Assembly (NCBI GenBank): GCA_937872475.1
Contig: CALMSY010000004.1
Span: 54,172 to 118,171 of the forward strand
DNA from: 67-14 sp020438345
GTDB taxonomy: Bacteria > Actinomycetota > Thermoleophilia > Solirubrobacterales > 70-9
DNA length: 64,000 bases
Reading direction: 5' to 3'
Shown here in pieces: positions 32,497 to 40,312 of the stretch; within the stretch, counting starts at the first letter, position 1, and each line of letters starts with the position of its first letter. The position numbers and the translations under genes are program-made. Under the pieces are notes generated by a model, which did no database searches, was not told where the DNA came from, and saw only the letters and a program-made list of their open reading frames with translations.

Positions 32497-33210
32497 TCAG
32501 GGATAGAGCGGTTCAGGCTGTTCCTGCTGGTCTTCAACCCGGGCCTGGTCTTCGGGGCTGAGCGGGACAACCTCGCCTCGGTTGTTGATCTCGGTGAGGC
32601 GGGCCAGGTCGGAGATCCTCACCGGGAGAATTCCGGACGGAACTTCGCCGCTTGCGTTGACCGCCGTCGTGTCCGGACCGAGGCCGGCGCCGACCTGGAA
32701 TCCAAGCCTGTAGTTGCCGGCCCGCACCGCTGTCAACCGCCAGACCATGTTGGCGGTATCTCCAGGATCCAGTTCTCCGAATTCGAAAGTTCTCCGGTTG
32801 GTGGTCGTGGCTCCCCCGCGACCGGTGGTGTCGGCCAGCTTCGGGTACCCCTCTTCCAGCACCCAGACGGGGCGCTGGTTCATGGCCAGACCCTGCTGCT
32901 GGCTTCCGTAGGCGAAAGCCAGATTCGAGTCCAGGCCGGGAAGATCAACCGTGACGTTGATCGCCGGGATCGTTTCGTCCCCTGAATTGCGGACGGCGAC
33001 CGTCATGTCATAGGTCTCGGCGATCGTCTGGACCGGTTCGAGCTCGGCGTTGATCACTTCCACCTGAAACTCCCCGGTCGCTTCGTTGGCGAACTGGCCG
33101 TCGCCACTGTCGCCGCAGCCCGCGAAGAAGAGGGCAGACGAAACCGCACCCAGAATAAGTCCGAGGGTGACGATGGTTCGTGGCATGGCTCTCAGGCTGG
33201 TCCCCCTCAA
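32497..33210 (-). CDS. Putative lipoprotein with CARDB-like beta domain
   Basis: 237 residues. The N-terminus has a signal sequence and lipobox FFAGC (Cys32), so it should be membrane-anchored outside the cell. The rest is beta-rich: MTVAVRNSGDETIPAINVTVD resembles CARDB/DUF11-type adhesion modules. The end is Glu/Gln/Pro-rich. TTG 33210 has TATGTT nine bases upstream (leaderless); ATG 33186 is an alternative. It heads the sugar-dehydrogenase cluster and diverges from the MlaE operon. Function unknown. Confidence 0.75.
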   Translation of the reverse strand: MRGTSLRAMPRTIVTLGLILGAVSSALFFAGCGDSGDGQFANEATGEFQVEVINAELEPVQTIAETYDMTVAVRNSGDETIPAINVTVDLPGLDSNLAFAYGSQQQGLAMNQRPVWVLEEGYPKLADTTGRGGATTTNRRTFEFGELDPGDTANMVWRLTAVRAGNYRLGFQVGAGLGPDTTAVNASGEVPSGILPVRISDLARLTEINNRGEVVPLSPEDQARVEDQQEQPEPLYP

Positions 33211-33321
33211 GTCGGGCGCAACATACCATGCGTGTGGCGACGGTCACACACGCCGGGGGATCGCATAGACTCCCGATCGCGGCTGGCCCCGCGTCGTCCG
33301 CGAGGCCAAAGCCCGGGAGAG

Positions 33322-34128
33322 ATGGTCAAAGACACCGTACAAAAGGCGATCGAGCCCGCGAAGGAATTCTTCACCGAAACCGGTGAGATGATGATCCTGA
33401 CCGGACGCACGATGCTGTCCGCAGTCAAGCCGCCCTATCCCTACGGCAACGAGTTCATCGGCCAGTTCCTGTTCGCGCTCCAGCTCTGCTGGTTTCCGCT
33501 GCTGATTTCAACCGTTGCTTTCGGTTTCGGAGCGCCCGGGCTTCAGGCCGCCAACTTCCTTTCGCTTTTCGGGGCCCTTGACCGCCTCGGTGGTTTCTTT
33601 GTTCTGGCATCGATCCGCGAGTTCGCTCCCTTCGTGACCGCTGTCGTCGTCGCCGGTGTGGCCGGAACTGCGATCACGGCCGATCTCGGCGCCCGCAAGA
33701 TCCGCGAGGAACTCGACGCGCTCCAGGTGCTCGGCGTTGATCCGATCAAGAACCTTGTGGTCCCGCGCTTTCTCGCCCTGATGCTGATCACCGGCCTGCT
33801 TGACATTTATGCCCTGCTCTTCGGCATCGCCGGTGGCATCGGCGCCGAGCTGCTCTACTCGCAGCCGCTTGGTGGCTTCTTCGCTTCGCTCTTCTCGAAC
33901 GCCTCGACTACCGAGCTTGCTGCCTCGATCATCAAATGCACGCTCTTCGGCGCGATCATCGCGATTGTCTGCTGTTACAAGGGCATGACCGCCACCGGTG
34001 GTGCGGCAGGCGTGGGCCGGGCCGTCAACGAAGCGGTCGTCACGGCCTTGCTCGGTGTCTTCGTCTTCAACTACCTGTTCACGCAGACCTTGCTCGCGAC
34101 CAACCCCGACATCCAGACGATCAAGTAG
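33322..34128 (+). CDS. MlaE/YrbE-family lipid ABC transporter permease A
   Basis: 268 residues with about five membrane segments. The MlaE signature runs from SIREFAPFVTAVVVAGVAGTAITADLG into ARKIREELDALQVLGVDPIKNLVVPR, which includes the conserved ExxAL/coupling region. Such permeases pair with a second YrbE protein and an MlaF/Mkl ATPase to move lipids. ATG 33322 follows GGGAG closely. First of six co-directional genes. TAGACT at 33266-33271 is a weak -10 candidate. Unusually, no MCE gene follows. Confidence 0.92.
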   Translation: MVKDTVQKAIEPAKEFFTETGEMMILTGRTMLSAVKPPYPYGNEFIGQFLFALQLCWFPLLISTVAFGFGAPGLQAANFLSLFGALDRLGGFFVLASIREFAPFVTAVVVAGVAGTAITADLGARKIREELDALQVLGVDPIKNLVVPRFLALMLITGLLDIYALLFGIAGGIGAELLYSQPLGGFFASLFSNASTTELAASIIKCTLFGAIIAIVCCYKGMTATGGAAGVGRAVNEAVVTALLGVFVFNYLFTQTLLATNPDIQTIK

Positions 34129-34929
34129 ATGGCTGGCGGCTGGCTACAGGTCCCCCGTGCGTGGCTCGAATCGCTAGGCGAGATCGCCCGGTTCTGCGGC
34201 GTGGTCATGGGCCTGGTCTTCTCCGGCCGGGTTTTCAAGTACTTCGGCGAGGTTCTCAACCAGGCCGGCATTCTTATCCTCGGGTCGACCACCGTCATCT
34301 GGGGGCTGGTCTTCGTGCTCGGCCTGCAGTGCGGAATCGAAGGTGCGTACTTCAACCGTTCGGTCGGCGCTCCGGCTTACGCCGGTGTTTTCGCTGCCTG
34401 GTGTGACCTGCGCGAAGTCATTCCCTACGCCTTCGGGTACATGATGTCGGCCAAGGTCGGGACCGGCATCGTGGCCGAGCTCGGCGCGATGCGGATTTCG
34501 GACGAGATCGACGCGCTCGAGGTGATGGGCGTGCCACCGGTGACCTTCCTTGCTGCGACCCGTCTGCTCGGCGCCTGGATCACCTTGCCATTCATGTACA
34601 CCGCGTCGATCGGCGTCGGCTTCCTCGCCTCGTACATCGCGGTAGTCGAGCAGATCGGGGATGTCTCCTCGGGTGGCTATCAGCTCATTTTCTGGATGTT
34701 CCAGAACCCGCCGGACGTCTTATTCAGCTTGATAAAGGCCATGACGATGTCGACAGCCATCGTTCTGGTCGGCTGCTACTACGGGTACACGGCCTCCGGC
34801 GGTCCGGTGGGTGTGGGTACCGCGACCGCGAAATCGATGGTTCTGAACATCGTGCTGGTACATATCATCGGTATGTTGGGAACGCTGGTCTTCTGGGGTG
34901 CGAACCCGAGAGCACCGATTGGAGGGTGA
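34129..34929 (+). CDS. MlaE/YrbE-family lipid ABC transporter permease B
   Basis: 266 residues, second permease of the pair, starting directly after the stop of the first. It carries FAAWCDLREVIPYAFGYMMSAKVGTGIVAELGAMRISDEIDALEVMG, where EIDALEVMG is the conserved YrbE coupling motif. It also has GGPVGVGTATAKSMV near the end. Two different YrbE proteins in a row is the actinobacterial mce-locus arrangement (YrbEA-YrbEB) and implies a heterodimeric channel. Confidence 0.92.
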   Translation: MAGGWLQVPRAWLESLGEIARFCGVVMGLVFSGRVFKYFGEVLNQAGILILGSTTVIWGLVFVLGLQCGIEGAYFNRSVGAPAYAGVFAAWCDLREVIPYAFGYMMSAKVGTGIVAELGAMRISDEIDALEVMGVPPVTFLAATRLLGAWITLPFMYTASIGVGFLASYIAVVEQIGDVSSGGYQLIFWMFQNPPDVLFSLIKAMTMSTAIVLVGCYYGYTASGGPVGVGTATAKSMVLNIVLVHIIGMLGTLVFWGANPRAPIGG

Positions 34930-34933
34930 GAGC

Positions 34934-36037
34934 TTGAGCGAAAAAGAAGAAACACCAGAAGGACAGGGCTCGGAAGAGACCCCGATCAATTCACCTGAGG
35001 TCGAGGCCGCGGTCGAGAGTACCGGCGAGCCAGAAGTCGCGGCCGAGATGGAGGCGGCTGATGAAGCCGCTGCTGCTGACGACTCGATCGGTGACGGCGA
35101 GCAGGAGCTTGAGGACGCAGAATCCGTCCAGGCTGCGGTGACCAATGAACCCGAACCGGCGGAAGACAAGGGCTTCGTGGCATCTGACGGCGCGGTTCTC
35201 GGGCGTGACTTCATCATCCCCGGAGTCGGTCCCGGTGATCACGACCCGTACAAGTGGCACACGGGGCCCAAACAGAAGACCACCAATAACGCGATCGAAA
35301 TCGTCGATGTGGTCAAACAGTTCGGACGTACCCGCATCCTGAACGGACTCAACCTGGGCCTGCCTGACGACCAGATTTCAATGGTGCTCGGCCCATCGGG
35401 AACGGGCAAGAGCGTGCTCATCAAGCACATTGTCGGTCTGCTCTACCCGGACCACGGCGACGTAATAGTCAAGGGCGACTCGGTTCCCGACCTGAGCGAC
35501 GACGATCTCTTCGAAATGCGAAAGAAGTTCGGCCTTCTGTTCCAGGATGGTGCTCTCTTCGGTTCGATGAACATCTTTGACAACGTGGCCTTCCCGCTCC
35601 GTCAGCACACTGACAAAGGCGAAGAAGAGATCGAGCACATATGCACGCGTCGACTTCGCGAAGTGGGTCTCGGCGAAGCTCACGACAAGATGCCGAACGA
35701 ACTTTCGGGAGGGATGCGCAAGCGTGCCGGGTTCGCCAGGGCGCTGGTGCTCGACCCCGAGATCGTCATGTTCGACGAGCCCGATTCCGGCCTGGATCCT
35801 GTCCGTACCGCCCTGCTTTGCGAACTGATCAAGGAAGTCCACGCCGAGAATGGTGGTTGCTACATGGTGATCAGTCATGACCTCGGCACAGCACGCCGGA
35901 TAGCCGACTTTATTGCGGTGCTCTGGAAGGGACGGATCGTCGAGAGCGGACCGAAGGAAGAACTGTTCGATTCGGACAACGAGTTCGTTCACCAGTTCCT
36001 GCAGGCTGATGTGGTCGGCCCGCTCGCGATGGACTGA
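34934..36037 (+). CDS. MlaF/Mkl-type ATPase with long acidic N-terminus
   Basis: 367 residues. The first 115 are strongly acidic (many Glu/Asp/Ala) and end in a linker, an extension absent from Escherichia coli MlaF. The ATPase follows: Walker A GPSGTGKS (about 154), Q-loop LLFQDGALFGSM, signature LSGGMRKRAGFARAL, Walker B EIVMFDEPDSGLDP and VISHDL. The LFQDGALF and DSGLDPV sequences are typical of Mce/Mla importers. TTG 34934 has GGAGG eight bases upstream. It drives the YrbE pair encoded just before. Confidence 0.93.
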   Translation: MSEKEETPEGQGSEETPINSPEVEAAVESTGEPEVAAEMEAADEAAAADDSIGDGEQELEDAESVQAAVTNEPEPAEDKGFVASDGAVLGRDFIIPGVGPGDHDPYKWHTGPKQKTTNNAIEIVDVVKQFGRTRILNGLNLGLPDDQISMVLGPSGTGKSVLIKHIVGLLYPDHGDVIVKGDSVPDLSDDDLFEMRKKFGLLFQDGALFGSMNIFDNVAFPLRQHTDKGEEEIEHICTRRLREVGLGEAHDKMPNELSGGMRKRAGFARALVLDPEIVMFDEPDSGLDPVRTALLCELIKEVHAENGGCYMVISHDLGTARRIADFIAVLWKGRIVESGPKEELFDSDNEFVHQFLQADVVGPLAMD

Positions 36038-36071
36038 TGTCTAGGGCCTTTGGCCACGCTTTCGGGACGCC

Positions 36072-38537
36072 TTGATCAAAGGTCCCAAGCTCTTCGGCAG
36101 CGTTGCCGCGGCAACTGCGCGCCGGCCCTGGCCGGTGGTTCTCCTTGCCTTGGTTCTCGGGGTGCTTTCAATCTGGCTCGCGGCCGGAATGGGGTCCCAG
36201 GATGTGACCGACGCATTCTTTGACCGGGATTCCGAGGCTTACCGGGACAACGCTGCCGCTGAACGGGTTTTCGGTTCGGATCCGGTAGTGGTGATGGCCA
36301 AAGGGCCGCTCGTGGAGACCCTCAGCACCCGGAATCTCGACCGCCTGGCCGTCCTGGAAACCTGTCTGGCCGGCAAGATCAAGCGGGGCCGGGGGAGCCT
36401 CTTCAAGATCTGCGAGCAGATCGCCAGGCTTGATCCGGTGGTGCTGTTGTCCGGTCCCGCCACCTTCCTCGGCCGGGCAGTCGCGGGGATAACCGAGGTT
36501 TACAACCGGCAGTTGAAAAGACTCGCTTCACTTCCCGACACACCGGCAGGAGCGGCAGAAAGGGCCCGGCTCCTGCAGTTGGCGGCCCAGATAGTTTCCC
36601 GGTACGGGATAACCGAAGCACCGAGCCTCCGTGATCCGACCTTCATACGCCGGGTGGTGTTCAAATCGGGCGGATTGGCGGCCGGACCGAAACCAAAGCT
36701 GAACTACCTTTTCCCTTCCAGTGACTCCGCACAGATCGTCATCCGTCTGCGGAGCAACCTGACCGATCAGGAAAGGTCGAAGACGATCCGGCTCTTCGAG
36801 CTGGCAGTCGGTGATCCCTCCACCCAACTTCGACGTTCCGAGCTGGTCCTATCCGGGTCGCCAGTCGTGTTCAACGGGCTGAACGACGAACTGCCCGTCC
36901 GGGTGCTGATCCTCGCCGGGGTGGCCGTGCTTTTGATGAGTCTGGCCCTGTTCTTCACTTTCGGTTCAATCTGGCGGCTTCTTCCGCTTGGCATGGCGCT
37001 TGCCGGAGTGGCGATTTCTGCCGGATTGCTGCGACTTGCCGGTGGTGAGTTTTCTCTGGCCGCGCTGGGCGCGGCGCCGATCCTGATCGGCCTTACCGTC
37101 GACTACGCAGTGCAGATCCAGGCCCGGTTCGATGAAACCGGGCGGATACCGGCTCCGGAGGCAGCTCGGGAAGTGGCCACCCGTGGAGCACCAATGATCG
37201 CCACCGCCTGCATTGCGACCGCGGCGGGTTTCGGGGTGCTCATGTTCTCCCCGGTACCTCTGGTTTCACAGTTCGGGCTGCTCCTGGCGGGTGGTGTGCT
37301 GGTCTGTTTCGTCGTCACCTTCATGACCGGTTTTGCCTTGTTGGCCCTGCGTGGAGACCGTCGTCCCGGGCCTCGTTCGGGCAGAGTCGCGAGTCATGCC
37401 AAGCGTGCGGTCAAGCCAGTTCTGGCAGCCGCCATTCTTGCTCCCGGGCGGGTTCTGGCTCTCGCTCTGGTCCTGGGTGCGGTCGGCTGGGCGGTGAGCA
37501 CCCAGGCTGAGGTAAAGGCCGAAATCGGTCAGCTCCTGCCTTCGAGGGCATCGGTGGTCAAGGATCTGCTCAATGTCGAGAAGACGACCGGGACATCCGG
37601 TGAGATCGACCTGATCATTCAGTCGCCGGATGTCACCGACCCCGAGGTGGTCGCCTGGGCCGACGAAGTCAGGAACGAAATCCTCAACGAGTCCGGGTAC
37701 CTGGTTGAGGACCCGGATTGTGTCGGGGCGGAACTCTGCCCCGGTCCCGCGATCTCCGATTTTGTCGACCCCGGGGCCCGAGGGCTCACGGCCGCCGACA
37801 TTCGCCGGGTGCTTCGCGCCCTGCCGGTGAGTGAACGCAAAGCGATCGTCGCCGGTGGCCTGGTTGACAACGAAGCCCCGACCATGGCAAAAGTCGCTTT
37901 CGCACTGCGTGCCGGTTCGGTCGATCGTCAGCAGCAGGTGATCGAGCGGATCGAACAGGCAGTATCAAGTTCCAGGGACGGGGCTGGGCCGCCACCGGGC
38001 GTTAATGCGACGGTGACGGGGCTGCCGGTTGTGGTCGCGGCGTCGGCCGCCGAGCTCGCCGACTCGCGCTACCTGCTGGTCGCTGCGGGGATCCTCGCCG
38101 TGGGCCTGATGCTCTTTCTGGTCTACCGTTCTCCAAAGCGGGTGTTGATCCCAATCGTTCCGATTGTCGTGGCCGGCGGCTGGTCAGCCCTGATTGTGGC
38201 CGCATTGGACCTTTCCCTGAACCCGCTTTCCACGGTTCTGGCGGTTCTGGTGACAGCCATTGCCACCGAGTTCGGCGTGATCATCTCCGGTCGCTACTTT
38301 CAGGAACGGGAAGCGGGCGCCGGACTGGCCGACGCGCTGAGAGTCACATACGGCCGTACCGGGTTCGCGGTCGCCACTTCCGGCCTGACCGCGATAGCCG
38401 GATTTGCCGCCCTTGCCACCAGTGATGTCGCGATGCTCCGGGATTTCGGTCTGATCGCGGTGGTCGATCTCGCAGTGGCCCTCGGGGGGGTGGCCCTGGT
38501 TCTGCCGGCGATGCTGGTCTGGCTGGACCGGCGATGA
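36072..38537 (+). CDS. MmpL/HpnN-like RND superfamily lipid transporter
   Basis: 821 residues with two copies of the RND layout: TM1 (about 17-40), a large extracytoplasmic loop, five helices (280-430), TM7 (about 458), a second loop, five helices (670-815). The helix-4-like segment LIGLTVDYAVQIQARFDE holds the proton-relay Asp; the second half has VTAIATEFGVIISGRYFQE, where Glu replaces Asp. HpnN and MmpL proteins export hopanoids or mycolate-type lipids. It follows the MlaEF genes by 34 nt and its stop overlaps the next start. Confidence 0.88.
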   Translation: MIKGPKLFGSVAAATARRPWPVVLLALVLGVLSIWLAAGMGSQDVTDAFFDRDSEAYRDNAAAERVFGSDPVVVMAKGPLVETLSTRNLDRLAVLETCLAGKIKRGRGSLFKICEQIARLDPVVLLSGPATFLGRAVAGITEVYNRQLKRLASLPDTPAGAAERARLLQLAAQIVSRYGITEAPSLRDPTFIRRVVFKSGGLAAGPKPKLNYLFPSSDSAQIVIRLRSNLTDQERSKTIRLFELAVGDPSTQLRRSELVLSGSPVVFNGLNDELPVRVLILAGVAVLLMSLALFFTFGSIWRLLPLGMALAGVAISAGLLRLAGGEFSLAALGAAPILIGLTVDYAVQIQARFDETGRIPAPEAAREVATRGAPMIATACIATAAGFGVLMFSPVPLVSQFGLLLAGGVLVCFVVTFMTGFALLALRGDRRPGPRSGRVASHAKRAVKPVLAAAILAPGRVLALALVLGAVGWAVSTQAEVKAEIGQLLPSRASVVKDLLNVEKTTGTSGEIDLIIQSPDVTDPEVVAWADEVRNEILNESGYLVEDPDCVGAELCPGPAISDFVDPGARGLTAADIRRVLRALPVSERKAIVAGGLVDNEAPTMAKVAFALRAGSVDRQQQVIERIEQAVSSSRDGAGPPPGVNATVTGLPVVVAASAAELADSRYLLVAAGILAVGLMLFLVYRSPKRVLIPIVPIVVAGGWSALIVAALDLSLNPLSTVLAVLVTAIATEFGVIISGRYFQEREAGAGLADALRVTYGRTGFAVATSGLTAIAGFAALATSDVAMLRDFGLIAVVDLAVALGGVALVLPAMLVWLDRR

Positions 38538-39163
38538 AGGACCGGCGGCCCTTCAACTACGTGGCCGTCCTTGGAATCGCCTTTCTGATCATCGTCATCG
38601 TCGTCCTTTTCAACATGTTGAAGTCGACCGATTCCGGAACGGTCGGGATCGGCCAGGTCGGGATCGGAGAACAGGCTGCGCCTTTCGCGGTTCCAATTGC
38701 AACTTCGACCCTGGAAGGAGATGCGAACATCGATCCGGACCAGGCCTGCTCTGTGGCCGGCGACGATGTTCTCAGGGTCTGCGACTACTTCGACCGGCCG
38801 CTGGTCATGTCGTTCTGGTTTACCAAGGGAGCATCTTCCTGCATCGACCAGCAGGATGTCTTTGACGAGGTCGCCCGTCGGTTCCGGAGAAAAGCCGGGT
38901 TCATTTCAATCAATATCCGGGACGACAGGGATCGGGTCAGGGAACTGATCAGGGAGCACGGCTGGCGGGTCACGGTCGGGGTCGACCGGGATGGCGCCGT
39001 TTCGAACATCTACCGGGTTGGAGGTTGCCCCACCTTCCTGTTCTTCCGGACCGGTGGAATGCTCGAAAGGGCCGAAATCGGTTCAACCGACGCGAATGAA
39101 CTCGCCGCGCAGGTACGCTCCCTGGTCGATGGCAAGTCGAAACAAGAGCAAGAAGCGCCGTAG
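38534..39163 (+). CDS. Membrane-anchored thioredoxin-fold (TlpA-like) protein
   Basis: 209 residues: a membrane helix (about 9-28) and an extracytoplasmic thioredoxin-like domain with VMSFWFTKGASSCIDQQDVF and the cis-proline loop GGCPTFLFF. The usual CxxC is reduced to a single cysteine (ASSC), and another cysteine precedes the cis-proline. It is therefore not a standard disulfide reductase; a Cys pair between CASSC position and GGCP, or with Cys in the N-terminal insert (DQACS, RVCDY), is possible. Coupled to the RND gene by ATGA overlap. Confidence 0.78.
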   Translation: MKDRRPFNYVAVLGIAFLIIVIVVLFNMLKSTDSGTVGIGQVGIGEQAAPFAVPIATSTLEGDANIDPDQACSVAGDDVLRVCDYFDRPLVMSFWFTKGASSCIDQQDVFDEVARRFRRKAGFISINIRDDRDRVRELIREHGWRVTVGVDRDGAVSNIYRVGGCPTFLFFRTGGMLERAEIGSTDANELAAQVRSLVDGKSKQEQEAP

Positions 39164-39611
39164 ACCCAGTCAGCCGAAGCCGGACTCAGCGGTGGTCGAA
39201 GGCGCGGCGGGGAAGCCCCGACCCGCCAAACCAGCCAAGGCTCCTGATGTCCGGCCGCCGGCACCATGGGGCAACTTCCCGCTGGTCCAGCTGGCGGTTC
39301 TTGCCGGGCTGGTCTTCATCGTCCTCGGAGCCGTAAACCAGAACGGAGCCCAGCTGATGATCGGCCTCGGCCTCGGCTCACTTGGAGGTCTGGAGCTTTC
39401 AATGCGTGAGCATTTCGCTGGCTACCGTTCCCACACAACCTTGCTTGCGGGGTTTGGCTTCGTGGTTGTGACGGGCCTCGCCTACTTCCTGGCGGAGCTC
39501 GTGCTCTGGCAGTGCCTGGCCGTCGGAGTGCTACTTGCCGTGCCCGCGTTCTGGTGGTTGCGGCGGTCGTTCGAGAAAGCCTCGGGCGGTCTCAGCTACC
39601 GAATACGCTAA
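39129..39611 (+). CDS. Small polytopic membrane protein of unknown function
   Basis: 160 residues. A lysine- and proline-rich cytoplasmic N-terminus (ASRNKSKKRRRPSQPKP) precedes four hydrophobic segments between about 50 and 145, ending FWWLRRSFEKASGG. The ATG overlaps the previous gene by 35 nt in another frame. It ends the MlaE-RND operon. I do not recognise the family; position suggests an accessory membrane subunit. Confidence 0.65.
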   Translation: MASRNKSKKRRRPSQPKPDSAVVEGAAGKPRPAKPAKAPDVRPPAPWGNFPLVQLAVLAGLVFIVLGAVNQNGAQLMIGLGLGSLGGLELSMREHFAGYRSHTTLLAGFGFVVVTGLAYFLAELVLWQCLAVGVLLAVPAFWWLRRSFEKASGGLSYRIR

Positions 39612-39614
39612 GCC

Positions 39615-39627
39615 GCCCGTTTCGGGC
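39615..39627. terminator. Hairpin between convergent genes
   Basis: GCCCG (39615-39619), TTT, CGGGC (39623-39627), between the end of the MlaE-RND operon and the mIHF-like gene. It is short but well placed for both strands. Confidence 0.45.
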
Positions 39628-39637
39628 CTTCAGTTTC

Positions 39638-39976
39638 TCAGTGAGGTCGGAGCTGGCTGACCAGGAGCATTCTCTGACGTTCGGTCAGGGTGTCGATTCT
39701 CTTGTTTTCACTCAGGCCGACCGAGGCCAGGAGCTTTCGGGTCCTTGTGCGGCCCCAGCGGGACTGGGCGCGGAGCAGCTCGGACAAAGTCATGCTTTCG
39801 GTTTGCCAGGGACATTCGGTGATCACCTTGGTGATCGGTACTTCACCACTCGCAATTGACCTTTTGAGAGCGGCTCGGGCAAGTCTTACCCGGTTGGCTC
39901 GTTCCAGCGCCTGCAGGTGCTGAGGTACAGGATTGCTGGCAATTGAATTCGAATCGGCAGTGGCGGCAACTTCCAC
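39638..39976 (-). CDS. Actinobacterial integration-host-factor-like (mIHF/H2TH) DNA-binding protein
   Basis: 112 residues. A helical N-terminus (HLQALERANRVRLARAALKRSIASGE) and LSELLRAQSRWGRTRTRKLLASVGL, the helix-two-turn-helix DNA-binding part, followed by LTERQRMLLVSQL. This order matches mycobacterial/Streptomyces IHF, a nucleoid-associated protein unrelated to proteobacterial IHF. The usual PVGKKRA-type loop is replaced by WGRTRTRK. GTG start with a GGAGG eight bases upstream. The canonical copy usually lies next to gmk, so this may be a second paralog. Confidence 0.8.
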   Translation of the reverse strand: MEVAATADSNSIASNPVPQHLQALERANRVRLARAALKRSIASGEVPITKVITECPWQTESMTLSELLRAQSRWGRTRTRKLLASVGLSENKRIDTLTERQRMLLVSQLRPH

Positions 39977-40312
39977 GGGCGGTCCTCCCTTCGGGGATAT
40001 CGTCTTGACTGTGATGCATGGGACAACTGCCAGGAACCCTCAGTCCTGGACTTGCCTCACCCACTACCTGAGTGCGGGCTTCCGTCCGGCTCAGGCGATA
40101 TGGGCAACCTACGGGTTCGGCAATTCTCAGTCAACGCCGGAACCGCCGGTTCTTCGCTAAGAGCAGGTTTTTTCTTTCCTGGCCGATTTCTTGTGAGTCG
40201 GGGCCTATGCATGTAGTCTCACCCCGAGAGAGAAACCGCACAGCGTTCAGGTGCCGGACAGAATCCTGGGTATCCGGTCAGTCCCCGGAGGCCCCTACAG
40301 ACGGGAAAGAGC
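39977..40312. other. Intergenic region between divergent mIHF-like and binding-protein genes
   Basis: 336 nt without a convincing ORF. Near its right end TTGTGA (40191-40196) and TAGTCT (40214-40219), 17 bp apart, are a plausible promoter for the binding-protein gene. A T-rich run (TTTTTTCTTT, about 40169-40178) stands out against the GC-rich background. The rest shows nothing I can name. Confidence 0.5.
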
